From positions 1 through 32,434 of the forward strand of contig JAGHAU010000236.1 in the NCBI GenBank assembly GCA_021161345.1: a DNA stretch of 32,434 nucleotides, in the 5' to 3' direction. The DNA comes from Anaerolineales bacterium. Its GTDB lineage: Bacteria > Chloroflexota > Anaerolineae > Anaerolineales > UBA11858. Below are positions 16,134 to 22,794 of this stretch, piece by piece; the stretch's first letter is position 1, and every line of letters begins with the position of its first letter. A program made the position numbers and the translations under genes. Below the pieces are notes generated by a model. That model had not been told where the DNA came from. It did not search any database and saw only the letters and a program-made list of their open reading frames with translations.

Positions 16134-16971
16134 GGGTTAGAACAGCAGAAGTATATCCCACCACGCTGGTATTGTCGCCAGTGATGTTTCCGGAATGGGC
16201 GTAATTTAAAATATGAGCCGCAGCTTCCCCGCCCGATTTAACTGCCCAGATCACTGCTGCCAGGGCGCCTAAACCGCAGGCAGAACCGGTGTTTTCCTTC
16301 TGAGCCTGATAGAGGTAATCTGGGTCTAGCGACTGAATGCCATCAATGATGGTCTGGTCCAGTTGATTCGCTTTTTCAGCTGTTTGAAAATGTGATAGAT
16401 CTGTGCTGGCTACCAATAGGGCATTCCTGGACAATATCAGTTCTGCCAAGATCTCACCCAGCGACCGCATCAGGCTGGGCTCTTGCTGGCAGAGCATGAG
16501 TGGAAGCAGAGTAAATTCGTTTTGCAGGGCCCGCTGTAAAAAAGGCAAAATTATCTCAACCGCATGTTCACTATCGTTCCGGACCTCACTCAGCCCCACG
16601 CCGGTTTTCTCTTGTAGAGATCGATTTACGAAATCCATGCTTTCGCGGTCAAGAGGAACTTCTCCCAGGGGTGTTTGATAAGCCTGGTGCCCGCTGGTAA
16701 GGATGGCGCTTGGGTGAAACTGATGGCAGGGAGAGAGGATCACAATCAGATCTGGATCAAGCCCCGTTATAGCCCTAAAAGCATATCCTGCTACCGGACC
16801 GGAATAGATATGGCCGGCATGAGGGGAGACCAGAGCCAGGATCTTACCCTTGATCTTTGGGATCTGGGCTTCCTGGATGAAGCCATCTACTGACTCCGCC
16901 AGCTTTTTGGGCTGGGCAGGATACCAGCGGCCCGCCAGGGGTGAAGGTCGAATATCAGTGATAGTGTTCAT
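16126..16971 (-). CDS. Memo family protein (AmmeMemoRadiSam system protein B)
   Basis: A 281-residue MEMO1-family protein, structurally related to class III extradiol dioxygenases. The conserved metal-ligand histidines are visible: His51 in SPHAGHIYSG, His83 in SPCHQF, and the histidine of STDLSHF near 194. RPSPLAGRWYP, EHAVEIILPFLQ and GSACGLGAL are further family text. In many bacteria this family is found with an AMMECR1 protein and a radical SAM enzyme; neither partner is in this window. A TGCTACAAT box on the minus strand ends 12 nt before the ATG and no Shine-Dalgarno is seen, so the mRNA may be nearly leaderless. Confidence 0.92.
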   Translation of the reverse strand: MNTITDIRPSPLAGRWYPAQPKKLAESVDGFIQEAQIPKIKGKILALVSPHAGHIYSGPVAGYAFRAITGLDPDLIVILSPCHQFHPSAILTSGHQAYQTPLGEVPLDRESMDFVNRSLQEKTGVGLSEVRNDSEHAVEIILPFLQRALQNEFTLLPLMLCQQEPSLMRSLGEILAELILSRNALLVASTDLSHFQTAEKANQLDQTIIDGIQSLDPDYLYQAQKENTGSACGLGALAAVIWAVKSGGEAAAHILNYAHSGNITGDNTSVVGYTSAVLTRE

Positions 16972-16983
16972 GGGTCTAATCCG

Positions 16984-16992
16984 ATTGTAGCA
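16984..16992 (-). promoter_or_regulatory. Extended -10 promoter of the Memo gene
   Basis: On the minus strand this is TGCTACAAT (TGn-TACAAT). Expected initiation near 16977 leaves only about six bases of leader before the ATG at 16971. Confidence 0.5.
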
Positions 16993-17245
16993 CAGGCGCG
17001 AATGTAAAACTTCTGGAGCAGGATATCTTATATAGAGATATATTCCCCGTATCAGAAATTGTAAGGTCCATTGGGAAAAGCCGGAATGCTTGCGGTGGGA
17101 TTGCCTGTAGTTTTTTTAACCCTGGAACCCCGGAATATTTCATTTTCCCCTCAGGTTTTCCTCAATCATTGGGAAAAGGGTGGGTGTGTTTGAGATTGGG
17201 TTGATGGCTGGTGTAAAAGACTAACAAGACTGTAACTATTTTTGT

Positions 17246-17273
17246 TTGCTATCCTGGGTTTCACTTGTATACT
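17246..17273 (+). promoter_or_regulatory. Promoter of the HD-GYP gene
   Basis: TTGCTA (17246-17251), 16-nt spacer, TATACT (17268-17273). It lies about 56 nt before the start codon at 17330. Confidence 0.5.
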
Positions 17274-17329
17274 GAGTAGAGCAAATCGATGGACCGGCGA
17301 TTGTAGAGTAGTTAGTTTGGAGGAAATTG

Positions 17330-19945
17330 ATGACAGATGAAGAAAGAATACTGATTGTTCTTTCTGTTAATGATGATGAATCAAAACAGCAGCAAGTTGT
17401 TGAATCCCTGGCTGGCTCAAATGTGGTCTATCAGATCATCCAATATGATGACCTGGATCTCGCCAGAGATTTTCTTGAAACATCGGATGTTGATCTGGTA
17501 ATCACTGAGGTAGAAATAAAAGGGCGAAAGATCTTCGAACTGATGGAAAGTTTTCAGCACCTGCCCTGGATTGTATTGTCAGCTATTAACGACCATCAGG
17601 TTCTTAGGAAAGCTTTTAATTCCGGAGCTGCTGATTATATTGTCAGGAATGGGCGAAATACCAATTTGCCAGGACTGGATAAAATCATCTTTGATATTCT
17701 GGAGCGCTGGAATTACCGGAAGGATAACTGTACATGTGATCAAAAATCCTCTCCTGAAAATCACTCCACCGCGAGCGAGCTTCATCTTGTCAACTTACGA
17801 TTAGCCGAAGAATCCCATCAAAGGTTAGCGGCGTTGGAAGAGCTGAGAGAATCACGAGAATTGTACAGGCGATTCTTCCAGAATTCACGGGATGCTGTAT
17901 GTATAACATCAATTGATGGGCGCTGGATCGATATGAATGGATCTGCCCTGGCCATGTTTGGATATGAAGACAAGGAAGATATCTGGACGGATACCATGCT
18001 GAATTTTTACTGGGACACAGATCAAGGCCGTGATTATAGTCAGAAACTTGAAGTGGATGGATTTGTAAATGACTACCCAATAAAGTTCAGAAAAAAAGAT
18101 GGCAGCAGTATCAAGGCCCTGATTACCGCTATGCCATATGAGATCGGGGGCAAGGTGATTGGTTATCAGGTCCTCATACGCGATATGACTGATGAACTTA
18201 GGTCAAAAGACGAGAATTTAAAGCTGCATAAGAATCAAGCTATCCTTGACTCGCTTGCCAGAGATATGGGAAATATGCTGGAGTTAAATGATATCTATGC
18301 CAGCATCTCGAATCATATCAAGGAAATGATTGTTCCAGACTGGATCAGGATTCTGAAATTTGATGAGCTTCAACACAACTTCAAAATAGAACATGAATGG
18401 GGTATGAACCCTCCCAGAGGATCCAAAACCATTGAACTGGAATATTTCGAAGACAATTACCAAAATTTGATTCAGGAAACTTCAGAAACAAAACAGACCA
18501 CAATAGCAGCCATGGATGGTAGTCTGTATCAAGACCACAAGATTTCTGTGGCAACTTTGACAAATCTCATTGAGGCGGAGGGTTCTGGACGGGATCAACA
18601 CCACGATTACCCAACCATCGTACTGACGCCAATTCTGATTAATGACCAGGTGATCGGCATCATCCATGTGGTTTTTAACAGTAACAAACCGCCAAGCACA
18701 GAGGATCTGAGTTTCTTAACCCGAGCTGCCAATATAGTAGCCATTTGCCTAAAGAAAGCCTACCTTTTGCAGTATTCCGAAGATCATGTGAAGAAGCTAT
18801 CCAGTCTTCAGCGCGTTCAGCAGATCATTCTCGAGAATCTTTCTCTACCAACCACTATGGATATGATGGTTGATCAGGTTGTAACAGAGCTGGATGTTGA
18901 TGCGGTTAATATCCTGTATCTCCATCCCGGATTAAAAACTTTAAGATTGATTGCTCAAAAAGGATTCAGACAAAAAGTTTTCCAGGATAGCGGTCTAGAG
19001 ATAGGTGAAGGTTTAGCAGGCCGAGCTCTAGAAACAAAGGACATAATTCATGTCCGGGACCTGTCAAATTCCCCTGAGCAGATCAACCGATCATTAGAAT
19101 TCTCAACAGAGAAATTCGTGACCTATTTCGGTGTTCCTTTGCTAGTGAAAAATCGGTTGGTGGGTGTTCTCGAGATATTTAATCGATCGGAGCTGGTACC
19201 GGAAGCCTATTGGCTGGATCTCCTTAAGCTCATCGCAGGATTGGTGGCGGTTGCGATCGATCTTCAGAATCTGACCAATGATCTGGAGAGATCCCGGAAA
19301 AAAATTGCAGCGGCGTTCGACGGGGTCATCATGGGTTGGGCAACTGCCCTGGAGTTAAGAGGGATTGAGTCTGAAGGTCATGCGAGAAGGACTCAAGACC
19401 TTACCAGTCGCCTGGCAATAAAAATGGGTATCTCTGAAACAGAGCTGGATGACATTCGGCAGGGAGCCCTGCTTCACGATATCGGTAAAATGGGTATCCC
19501 GGATGATGTACTGCTAAAGGGAACCGTTTTGAACGCAGAAGAAATGCGACTGATTGGCCGTCATCCCGTCGATGCTTTTGAATTGCTCGAATCTGTAGAA
19601 GGATTAAAGGGAGCGCTGGATATTCCGCTCTATCATCATGAGCGCTGGGATGGCAAAGGATATCCGTATGGAATTGAAGGGGAGGAAATTCCTCTCTCCG
19701 CCAGGATCTTTGCGGTGGTGGATGTCTGGGATGCAATGCAGACAGACAGGCCCTACCGGAAAGCGTATTCAAGAACTGAAGCTCTACATCATCTTGAAGA
19801 GCAGGCTGGAAAGCATTTTGATCCGAAGGTTCTGAGAGCTTTTATGGAGATCCTGGAAGAAGATCACCCTGGGGGCCCAGAGGAGTCGTCTCTGGTGGAG
19901 CATGAAAGCCAGGACGAGTTAACAGCAGGAGTTTTGATCAAATAA
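17330..19945 (+). CDS. Pseudo-receiver / PAS / GAF / GAF / HD-GYP signalling protein
   Basis: An 871-residue cytoplasmic sensor ending in an HD-GYP phosphodiesterase, a class that hydrolyses cyclic di-GMP. The N-terminal 120 residues resemble a response-regulator receiver, but the phosphoacceptor position reads ITEVEI (Glu60) instead of Asp. Then come a PAS domain (about 165-285, ELYRRFFQNSRDAVCITS...), a diverged GAF (about 305-455) and a clearer GAF (about 485-650, GEGLAGRALETKD, YFGVPLLVKNRLVGVLEI). The HD-GYP domain shows LLHDIGKMGIPD (His716, Asp717), HHERWDGKGYP (GYP at 777-779) and ARIFAVVDVWDAM. The start is the ATG at 17330 with GGAGG 6 nt upstream. It is monocistronic. Confidence 0.93.
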   Translation: MTDEERILIVLSVNDDESKQQQVVESLAGSNVVYQIIQYDDLDLARDFLETSDVDLVITEVEIKGRKIFELMESFQHLPWIVLSAINDHQVLRKAFNSGAADYIVRNGRNTNLPGLDKIIFDILERWNYRKDNCTCDQKSSPENHSTASELHLVNLRLAEESHQRLAALEELRESRELYRRFFQNSRDAVCITSIDGRWIDMNGSALAMFGYEDKEDIWTDTMLNFYWDTDQGRDYSQKLEVDGFVNDYPIKFRKKDGSSIKALITAMPYEIGGKVIGYQVLIRDMTDELRSKDENLKLHKNQAILDSLARDMGNMLELNDIYASISNHIKEMIVPDWIRILKFDELQHNFKIEHEWGMNPPRGSKTIELEYFEDNYQNLIQETSETKQTTIAAMDGSLYQDHKISVATLTNLIEAEGSGRDQHHDYPTIVLTPILINDQVIGIIHVVFNSNKPPSTEDLSFLTRAANIVAICLKKAYLLQYSEDHVKKLSSLQRVQQIILENLSLPTTMDMMVDQVVTELDVDAVNILYLHPGLKTLRLIAQKGFRQKVFQDSGLEIGEGLAGRALETKDIIHVRDLSNSPEQINRSLEFSTEKFVTYFGVPLLVKNRLVGVLEIFNRSELVPEAYWLDLLKLIAGLVAVAIDLQNLTNDLERSRKKIAAAFDGVIMGWATALELRGIESEGHARRTQDLTSRLAIKMGISETELDDIRQGALLHDIGKMGIPDDVLLKGTVLNAEEMRLIGRHPVDAFELLESVEGLKGALDIPLYHHERWDGKGYPYGIEGEEIPLSARIFAVVDVWDAMQTDRPYRKAYSRTEALHHLEEQAGKHFDPKVLRAFMEILEEDHPGGPEESSLVEHESQDELTAGVLIK

Positions 19946-20117
19946 GAAACTTGATAATCTGGTAGGCCCTTTTTTTTCGAGGAATGGGGCAGATCTTACT
20001 CCCAATGGGTGCCAAAGAGTTGCCCCGGGAATTTTTGATATCAACGTATTATCCCCTTGGCGGGTGGAAATGAGATAGCTTCACCCGCAGATATCAGGCT
20101 CTATCTGGTATGTTTAG

Positions 20118-20324
20118 GTGGAACAGACAAGTTTTTTATTGGTGGTTTACCAGGTTGCTGTCAACCGCCGGGTATCGCCCCTTGCTCCTAAAGCAGTTCT
20201 CGAACACAAAGATGTAGATTGGATCACACTCTTCACCTGTGAAAGTTACGGTGAATATTGGGGCGATTATGGATACCGCCGCATGGTCCAGGCTGTGCTT
20301 GTGGATGTAAGCCTGGAAAATTAG
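20118..20324 (+). pseudogene. Sortase C-terminal remnant
   Basis: A 68-codon frame whose translation matches the end of a sortase. VVYQVAVNRRVSPLAPK corresponds to the beta strands before the active site, DWITLFTCES carries the catalytic cysteine, and YGYRRMVQAVLVDV carries the arginine and final strand. The N-terminal half with the catalytic histidine and the membrane anchor is missing, and a TAG stands directly before the frame. In another frame the preceding bases give TDKFFIGG, which could be the previous strand joined by a slip in the T6 run near 20132. This suggests a decayed gene. A short intact protein is less likely. Confidence 0.55.
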
Positions 20325-20343
20325 ATCTCTGAAGTGATCAGAA

Positions 20344-20371
20344 AAGCCCCGCATTCCCTATTGCGGGGCTT
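20344..20371 (+). terminator. Rho-independent terminator
   Basis: A perfect 10-bp stem, AAGCCCCGCA / TGCGGGGCTT, with an 8-nt loop, followed by CTTTATTT. It separates the sortase remnant from the selenoprotein operon. Confidence 0.85.
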
Positions 20372-20410
20372 CTTTATTTAATATTGGCACATATCCCGAA
20401 AAAATGCTTA

Positions 20411-20419
20411 TGTTATACT
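20411..20419 (+). promoter_or_regulatory. Extended -10 promoter of the selenoprotein-trpS-dtd operon
   Basis: TGTTATACT is a TGn-TATACT extended -10. The expected start is near 20426, and a GGGAG ribosome site (20436-20440) lies 9 nt before the ATG at 20450. Confidence 0.5.
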
Positions 20420-20449
20420 AATCTGAAATCAAAACGGGAGTATTGTTTC

Positions 20450-20692
20450 ATGTATAAGGTATCTATTGAATATTGTGTGCCTTGAAATTACCATCCACGA
20501 GCTTTCAGTTTGGAAGACGCATTTAAAAAACAATACCCAGATATTGTCTCTGATATCGAGCTGATAGAGTCTGCTGGGGGAGCTTTTGAGATCAGAGTTG
20601 ATGGAGAATTGATCTATTCGAAATTGGAAACCGGACGCCACGCGGCCCCGCCGGAGATTTTAGGTTTGTTTAAAGCATATATTGAGGAGTAA
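20450..20692 (+). CDS. SelW/Rdx-family selenoprotein with in-frame UGA (Sec)
   Basis: An 80-residue thioredoxin-like redox protein of the SelW/SelT/SelH (Rdx) family. From the ATG at 20450 the reading is MYKVSIEYCVP, then TGA at 20483-20485, then NYHPRAFSLEDAF, without another stop until TAA at 20690. Reading the TGA as selenocysteine gives CVPU, the family's CxxC/CxxU redox motif, in the right place after the first strand. Downstream, ESAGGAFEIRVDGELIYSK and TGRHAAPPEI match the family core (GGaFEV...G.liySK..GR). A ribosome site GGGAG precedes the ATG. TrpS follows after 5 nt, and its own ribosome site lies in the last two codons of this gene. Nonsense mutation of a Cys codon is the alternative, less likely given intact downstream coding. 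SelA, SelB, SelD and tRNA-Sec are not in the window. Confidence 0.85.
20502..20516 (+). promoter_or_regulatory. Candidate bacterial SECIS stem-loop
   Basis: In the mRNA, CUUUC (20502-20506) pairs with GGAAG (20512-20516), closing an AGUUU loop. The loop has a G in its second position and starts 21 nt after the UGA, within the usual bacterial SECIS distance. The stem is short, and only weak pairing with mismatches extends it. Confidence 0.5.
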
Positions 20693-20697
20693 GTTGA

Positions 20698-21699
20698 ATG
20701 ACAGCAAAAAAAGGCAGGGTATTCTCGGGTGCTAGGCCGACTGGCCGGCAGCATCTGGGCAATTACCTGGGCGCAATCAAGAACTATGTGGCCATGCAGG
20801 ATGATTACCGCACCGTGTACTGCATCGTGGATATCCATGCCCTGACCACAGTCGAAACTACCAAAGATCTGGCGTTTAATACTCAGGAAATGGCCCTGGA
20901 CTGGTTGGCGGCGGGCATGGACCCCAAACAAAGTATCATCTTCGTCCAATCCCACGTCCCGGAAGTGATGGAATTGCATACGATCCTGTCGATGGTAACA
21001 CCCCTGGGGAAATTAACTGCCCTGCCAACCTTTAAGGAAAAAGTGCGCGACAACCCTGATAACGTTAACTATGGTTTGGTTGGTTATCCTGTTTTGATGT
21101 CGGCCGACATTTTGCTTTATAAGGCAGACGCCGTGCCGGTGGGTACGGACCAGATTCCCCACCTTGAATTTGCCAGGGAAGTGGTGCGTTCATTCAATTT
21201 CCACTATGAGACCGATGTACTGATTGAGCCCCAGGCTGTGATCACCAAGATCCCCAAAGTGCTGGGAATTGATGGGGAACGCAAGATGAGTAAAAGTCTC
21301 AATAATCACATCGAGCTGGCTGCAACACCCGAAGAAACAGAAAAACGGGTCATGAGCATGGTGACCGATCCCCAACGCCAGCGCCGCAACGATCCTGGCA
21401 ATCCGGATGTCTGCAACGTCTTCACACTGCACAAGATTTTCTCATCCGAGAATGAGGTTGAATCCATCAATAAGGATTGCCGCATTGCGGAGATCGGCTG
21501 CGTGGACTGCAAACGGAAACTAGCGGCCAATTTGAACAAACACCTGGAACCTTTCCGGGCTAAAAGAAAAGAGCTGGAGGGGGATCCGGATTATGTCAGG
21601 GATGTCCTGCTAGATGGTGCCAAGCGAGCTAAAGTGATCGCCGCTGAAACAATGGCAGAAGTCCGGGAAGCGATCGGGTTTTATGGTGTTAAGGGATAA
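20698..21699 (+). CDS. trpS: Tryptophanyl-tRNA synthetase
   Basis: Charges tRNA-Trp with tryptophan. The 333-residue class I synthetase shows the HIGH-type motif in ARPTGRQHLGNYLGA, the KMSKS loop in GERKMSKSLNN, and GYPVLMSADILLYKADAVPVGTDQ, the tryptophan-binding region. Length is typical for the bacterial enzyme. The ATG lies 5 nt after the selenoprotein stop, with GAGGAG 8 nt upstream inside that gene. Dtd follows after 3 nt, so three genes share one transcript. Confidence 0.97.
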   Translation: MTAKKGRVFSGARPTGRQHLGNYLGAIKNYVAMQDDYRTVYCIVDIHALTTVETTKDLAFNTQEMALDWLAAGMDPKQSIIFVQSHVPEVMELHTILSMVTPLGKLTALPTFKEKVRDNPDNVNYGLVGYPVLMSADILLYKADAVPVGTDQIPHLEFAREVVRSFNFHYETDVLIEPQAVITKIPKVLGIDGERKMSKSLNNHIELAATPEETEKRVMSMVTDPQRQRRNDPGNPDVCNVFTLHKIFSSENEVESINKDCRIAEIGCVDCKRKLAANLNKHLEPFRAKRKELEGDPDYVRDVLLDGAKRAKVIAAETMAEVREAIGFYGVKG

Positions 21700-21702
21700 A
21701 AA

Positions 21703-22140
21703 TTGAAAGCGATCCTTCAGCGAGTTCAATCGGGAAGTGTCTCGGTAGACGGGAATAAAATTGCCGAGATTCGGGCTGGCCTTGTGATCCTGCTGGGTGT
21801 TGGACCTGCCGACACTAAGGCTGAAGCGGATAAGTTGGCTCTGAAACTGGCCCAGATGAGGATTTTCCCTGATAATAATGGGAAAATGAATCTCTCTCTC
21901 CTGGATGTGAGCGGAGAAGCCCTGGTAGTGCCCCAATTTACTCTCTTTGCAGATACGAAAAAAGGCCATCGGCCATCATTTGTCCATGCGGGTCCTCCGG
22001 AGATCGCCAAACCACTTACAGATCATTTTGCTTCGGCGCTTCGAAAACTGGGTGTTCCCACCCAGGAGGGAGAGTTTGGAGCTCATATGCTGGTCGAGAT
22101 CCACAATGATGGTCCTGTGACGATTGAGGTGGAGGTATAG
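21703..22140 (+). CDS. dtd: D-aminoacyl-tRNA deacylase
   Basis: Removes D-amino acids mischarged onto tRNAs, a proofreading step that suits its position after a tRNA synthetase. The 145-residue protein has the two DTD signatures: PQFTLFADTKKGHRPSF (about 85-101) and the C-terminal GEFGAHMLVEIHNDGPVTIEVE with the Gly-Pro loop that excludes L-amino acids. The start is a TTG 3 nt after the trpS stop, with AAGGGA 7 nt upstream. Confidence 0.95.
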   Translation: MKAILQRVQSGSVSVDGNKIAEIRAGLVILLGVGPADTKAEADKLALKLAQMRIFPDNNGKMNLSLLDVSGEALVVPQFTLFADTKKGHRPSFVHAGPPEIAKPLTDHFASALRKLGVPTQEGEFGAHMLVEIHNDGPVTIEVEV

Positions 22141-22141
22141 A

Positions 22142-22215
22142 GGGACGCTTCGCGTCCCGACCGGAGTAAAGAGACGGGATTGAAAAGACCGAGACAAAGA
22201 GACGGGAGAGATTGT
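22142..22215 (+). repeat. Heptanucleotide repeat array D with hairpin
   Basis: It opens one base after the dtd stop with a hairpin GGGACGC-TTC-GCGTCCC (22142-22158). Units with a 14-nt period follow: GACCGGAGTAAAGA, GACGGGATTGAAAA, GACCGAGACAAAGA, GACGGGA. Relative to dtd it has the same orientation as arrays A-C have to their upstream genes. Confidence 0.72.
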
Positions 22216-22230
22216 GGGGCTAGAAAAAAC

Positions 22231-22590
22231 CTAATCCCTCAATACTTTCATAAATCTTGTGATCTTGTAAAATAGATTTCTTCCCAGTTTTCTCACACCT
22301 TCTAATTCGTTTATCGAGATGTAATTCCTTTTTTCTATCAGATCTATACATGCCACTGTCTCAAGAAAAGATCTCAAAGCCAAACTGAGGAAACGTATTT
22401 GTTCCTTATCAGATTGACCTGTTGATCCTTCTGCAATATTGAGAGCAATTGACGTGGCTGCCCTAATCACCTGTGAACTCAAATTGAATCTTTCTGGACC
22501 TGGCAAACAAGTTGCTAGATCATATATATGATCTATATAATCCAAGGCTAGCTGGTATACATATAATGATTGGAATTTATATTCACCCAC
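22231..22590 (-). CDS. Four-helix-bundle protein (S23 / 23S rRNA IVS-type)
   Basis: A 119-residue all-helical protein of the S23 family, first known from intervening sequences in 23S rRNA and related to the Avd accessory proteins of diversity-generating retroelements. Family text: FQSLYVYQLALDYIDHIY, PGPERFNLSSQVIRAATSIALNIAEGS, then EQIRFLSLALRSFLETVACI. The molecular role is unknown; these proteins form pentamers and may bind nucleic acid. The start is a GTG with AAGGGGGG just upstream. The gene is visibly more AT-rich than its neighbours, stands alone on the minus strand and lies between repeat arrays D and E, all hints of horizontal acquisition. No reverse transcriptase or template repeat is nearby. 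Confidence 0.9.
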   Translation of the reverse strand: MGEYKFQSLYVYQLALDYIDHIYDLATCLPGPERFNLSSQVIRAATSIALNIAEGSTGQSDKEQIRFLSLALRSFLETVACIDLIEKRNYISINELEGVRKLGRNLFYKITRFMKVLRD

Positions 22591-22608
22591 TCTTCCCCCC
22601 TTAATTGG

Positions 22609-22637
22609 ATTATGACAACTTTGAAATCAATTGTCTA
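22609..22637 (-). promoter_or_regulatory. Promoter of the four-helix-bundle gene
   Basis: On the minus strand TAGACA (22632-22637), a 17-nt spacer and CATAAT (22609-22614) lie 18 nt upstream of the GTG start. Confidence 0.4.
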
Positions 22638-22659
22638 TGGGTGTGAGCAAAACAGTTTC

Positions 22660-22773
22660 TCCTCCGGTCTCTTTACCCCACCCCGTCTTGTTATTTCCGT
22701 CTTGCCACTCCGGTCTCTTTACCCCACCCCGTCTCATTATCTCTGTCTCGTTATCCCCGTCTCTTCAATCCTT
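22660..22773 (+). repeat. Repeat array E (14-nt units, includes a 27-bp direct repeat)
   Basis: Pyrimidine-rich units of 14 nt, for example GGTCTCTTTACCCC, CGTCTTGTTATTTC, CGTCTCATTATCTC, TGTCTCGTTATCCC and CGTCTCTTCAATCC. A perfect 27-bp direct repeat occupies 22662-22688 and 22708-22734 with 19 nt between. It is the inverted counterpart of array D across the four-helix-bundle gene. Confidence 0.8.
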
Positions 22774-22778
22774 CCTGG

Positions 22779-22787
22779 TGGTAAAAT
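22779..22787 (+). promoter_or_regulatory. Extended -10 promoter of the GNAT gene
   Basis: TGGTAAAAT (TGn-TAAAAT) ends 7 nt before the ATG at 22795, so transcription would start at or next to the start codon. Confidence 0.45.
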
Positions 22788-22794
22788 CATCTCC

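Larger units (their letters stand above)
16972..17329. other. Divergent intergenic region between Memo and HD-GYP genes
   Basis: About 360 bases without a gene. It holds the promoters described for both flanking genes and a 12-bp direct repeat CATTGGGAAAAG at 17069-17080 and 17167-17178, 98 bp apart, with a complementary TTTTCCC between them. I see no RNA gene or coding frame in it. Confidence 0.6.
19946..20449. other. Intergenic stretch with a sortase remnant, terminator and promoter
   Basis: About 500 bases without an intact gene. It starts with a T8 run (19970-19977) that has no clear stem, continues with DNA whose frames are broken, and includes the sortase fragment, terminator and selenoprotein promoter listed separately. 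Confidence 0.6.

Noticed and set aside
20510-20692. A separate 60-residue gene starting at TTG 20510
   Set aside because: It is the C-terminal part of the SelW-like protein. The upstream frame through the TGA completes the fold and carries the redox motif and a proper ribosome site.
22231-22773. Diversity-generating retroelement (S23/Avd-like gene next to repeats)
   Set aside because: There is no reverse transcriptase, no template/variable repeat pair and no C-type lectin target in the window. Only the four-helix-bundle gene fits.
22660-22773. CRISPR array
   Set aside because: The units are degenerate 7/14-mers without unique spacers of regular length, and there are no cas genes.
22570-22794. 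Extended N-terminus of the GNAT protein back to 22570
   Set aside because: That stretch is repeat array E read as codons, and it overlaps the opposite-strand S23 gene. The GNAT text begins at 22795.
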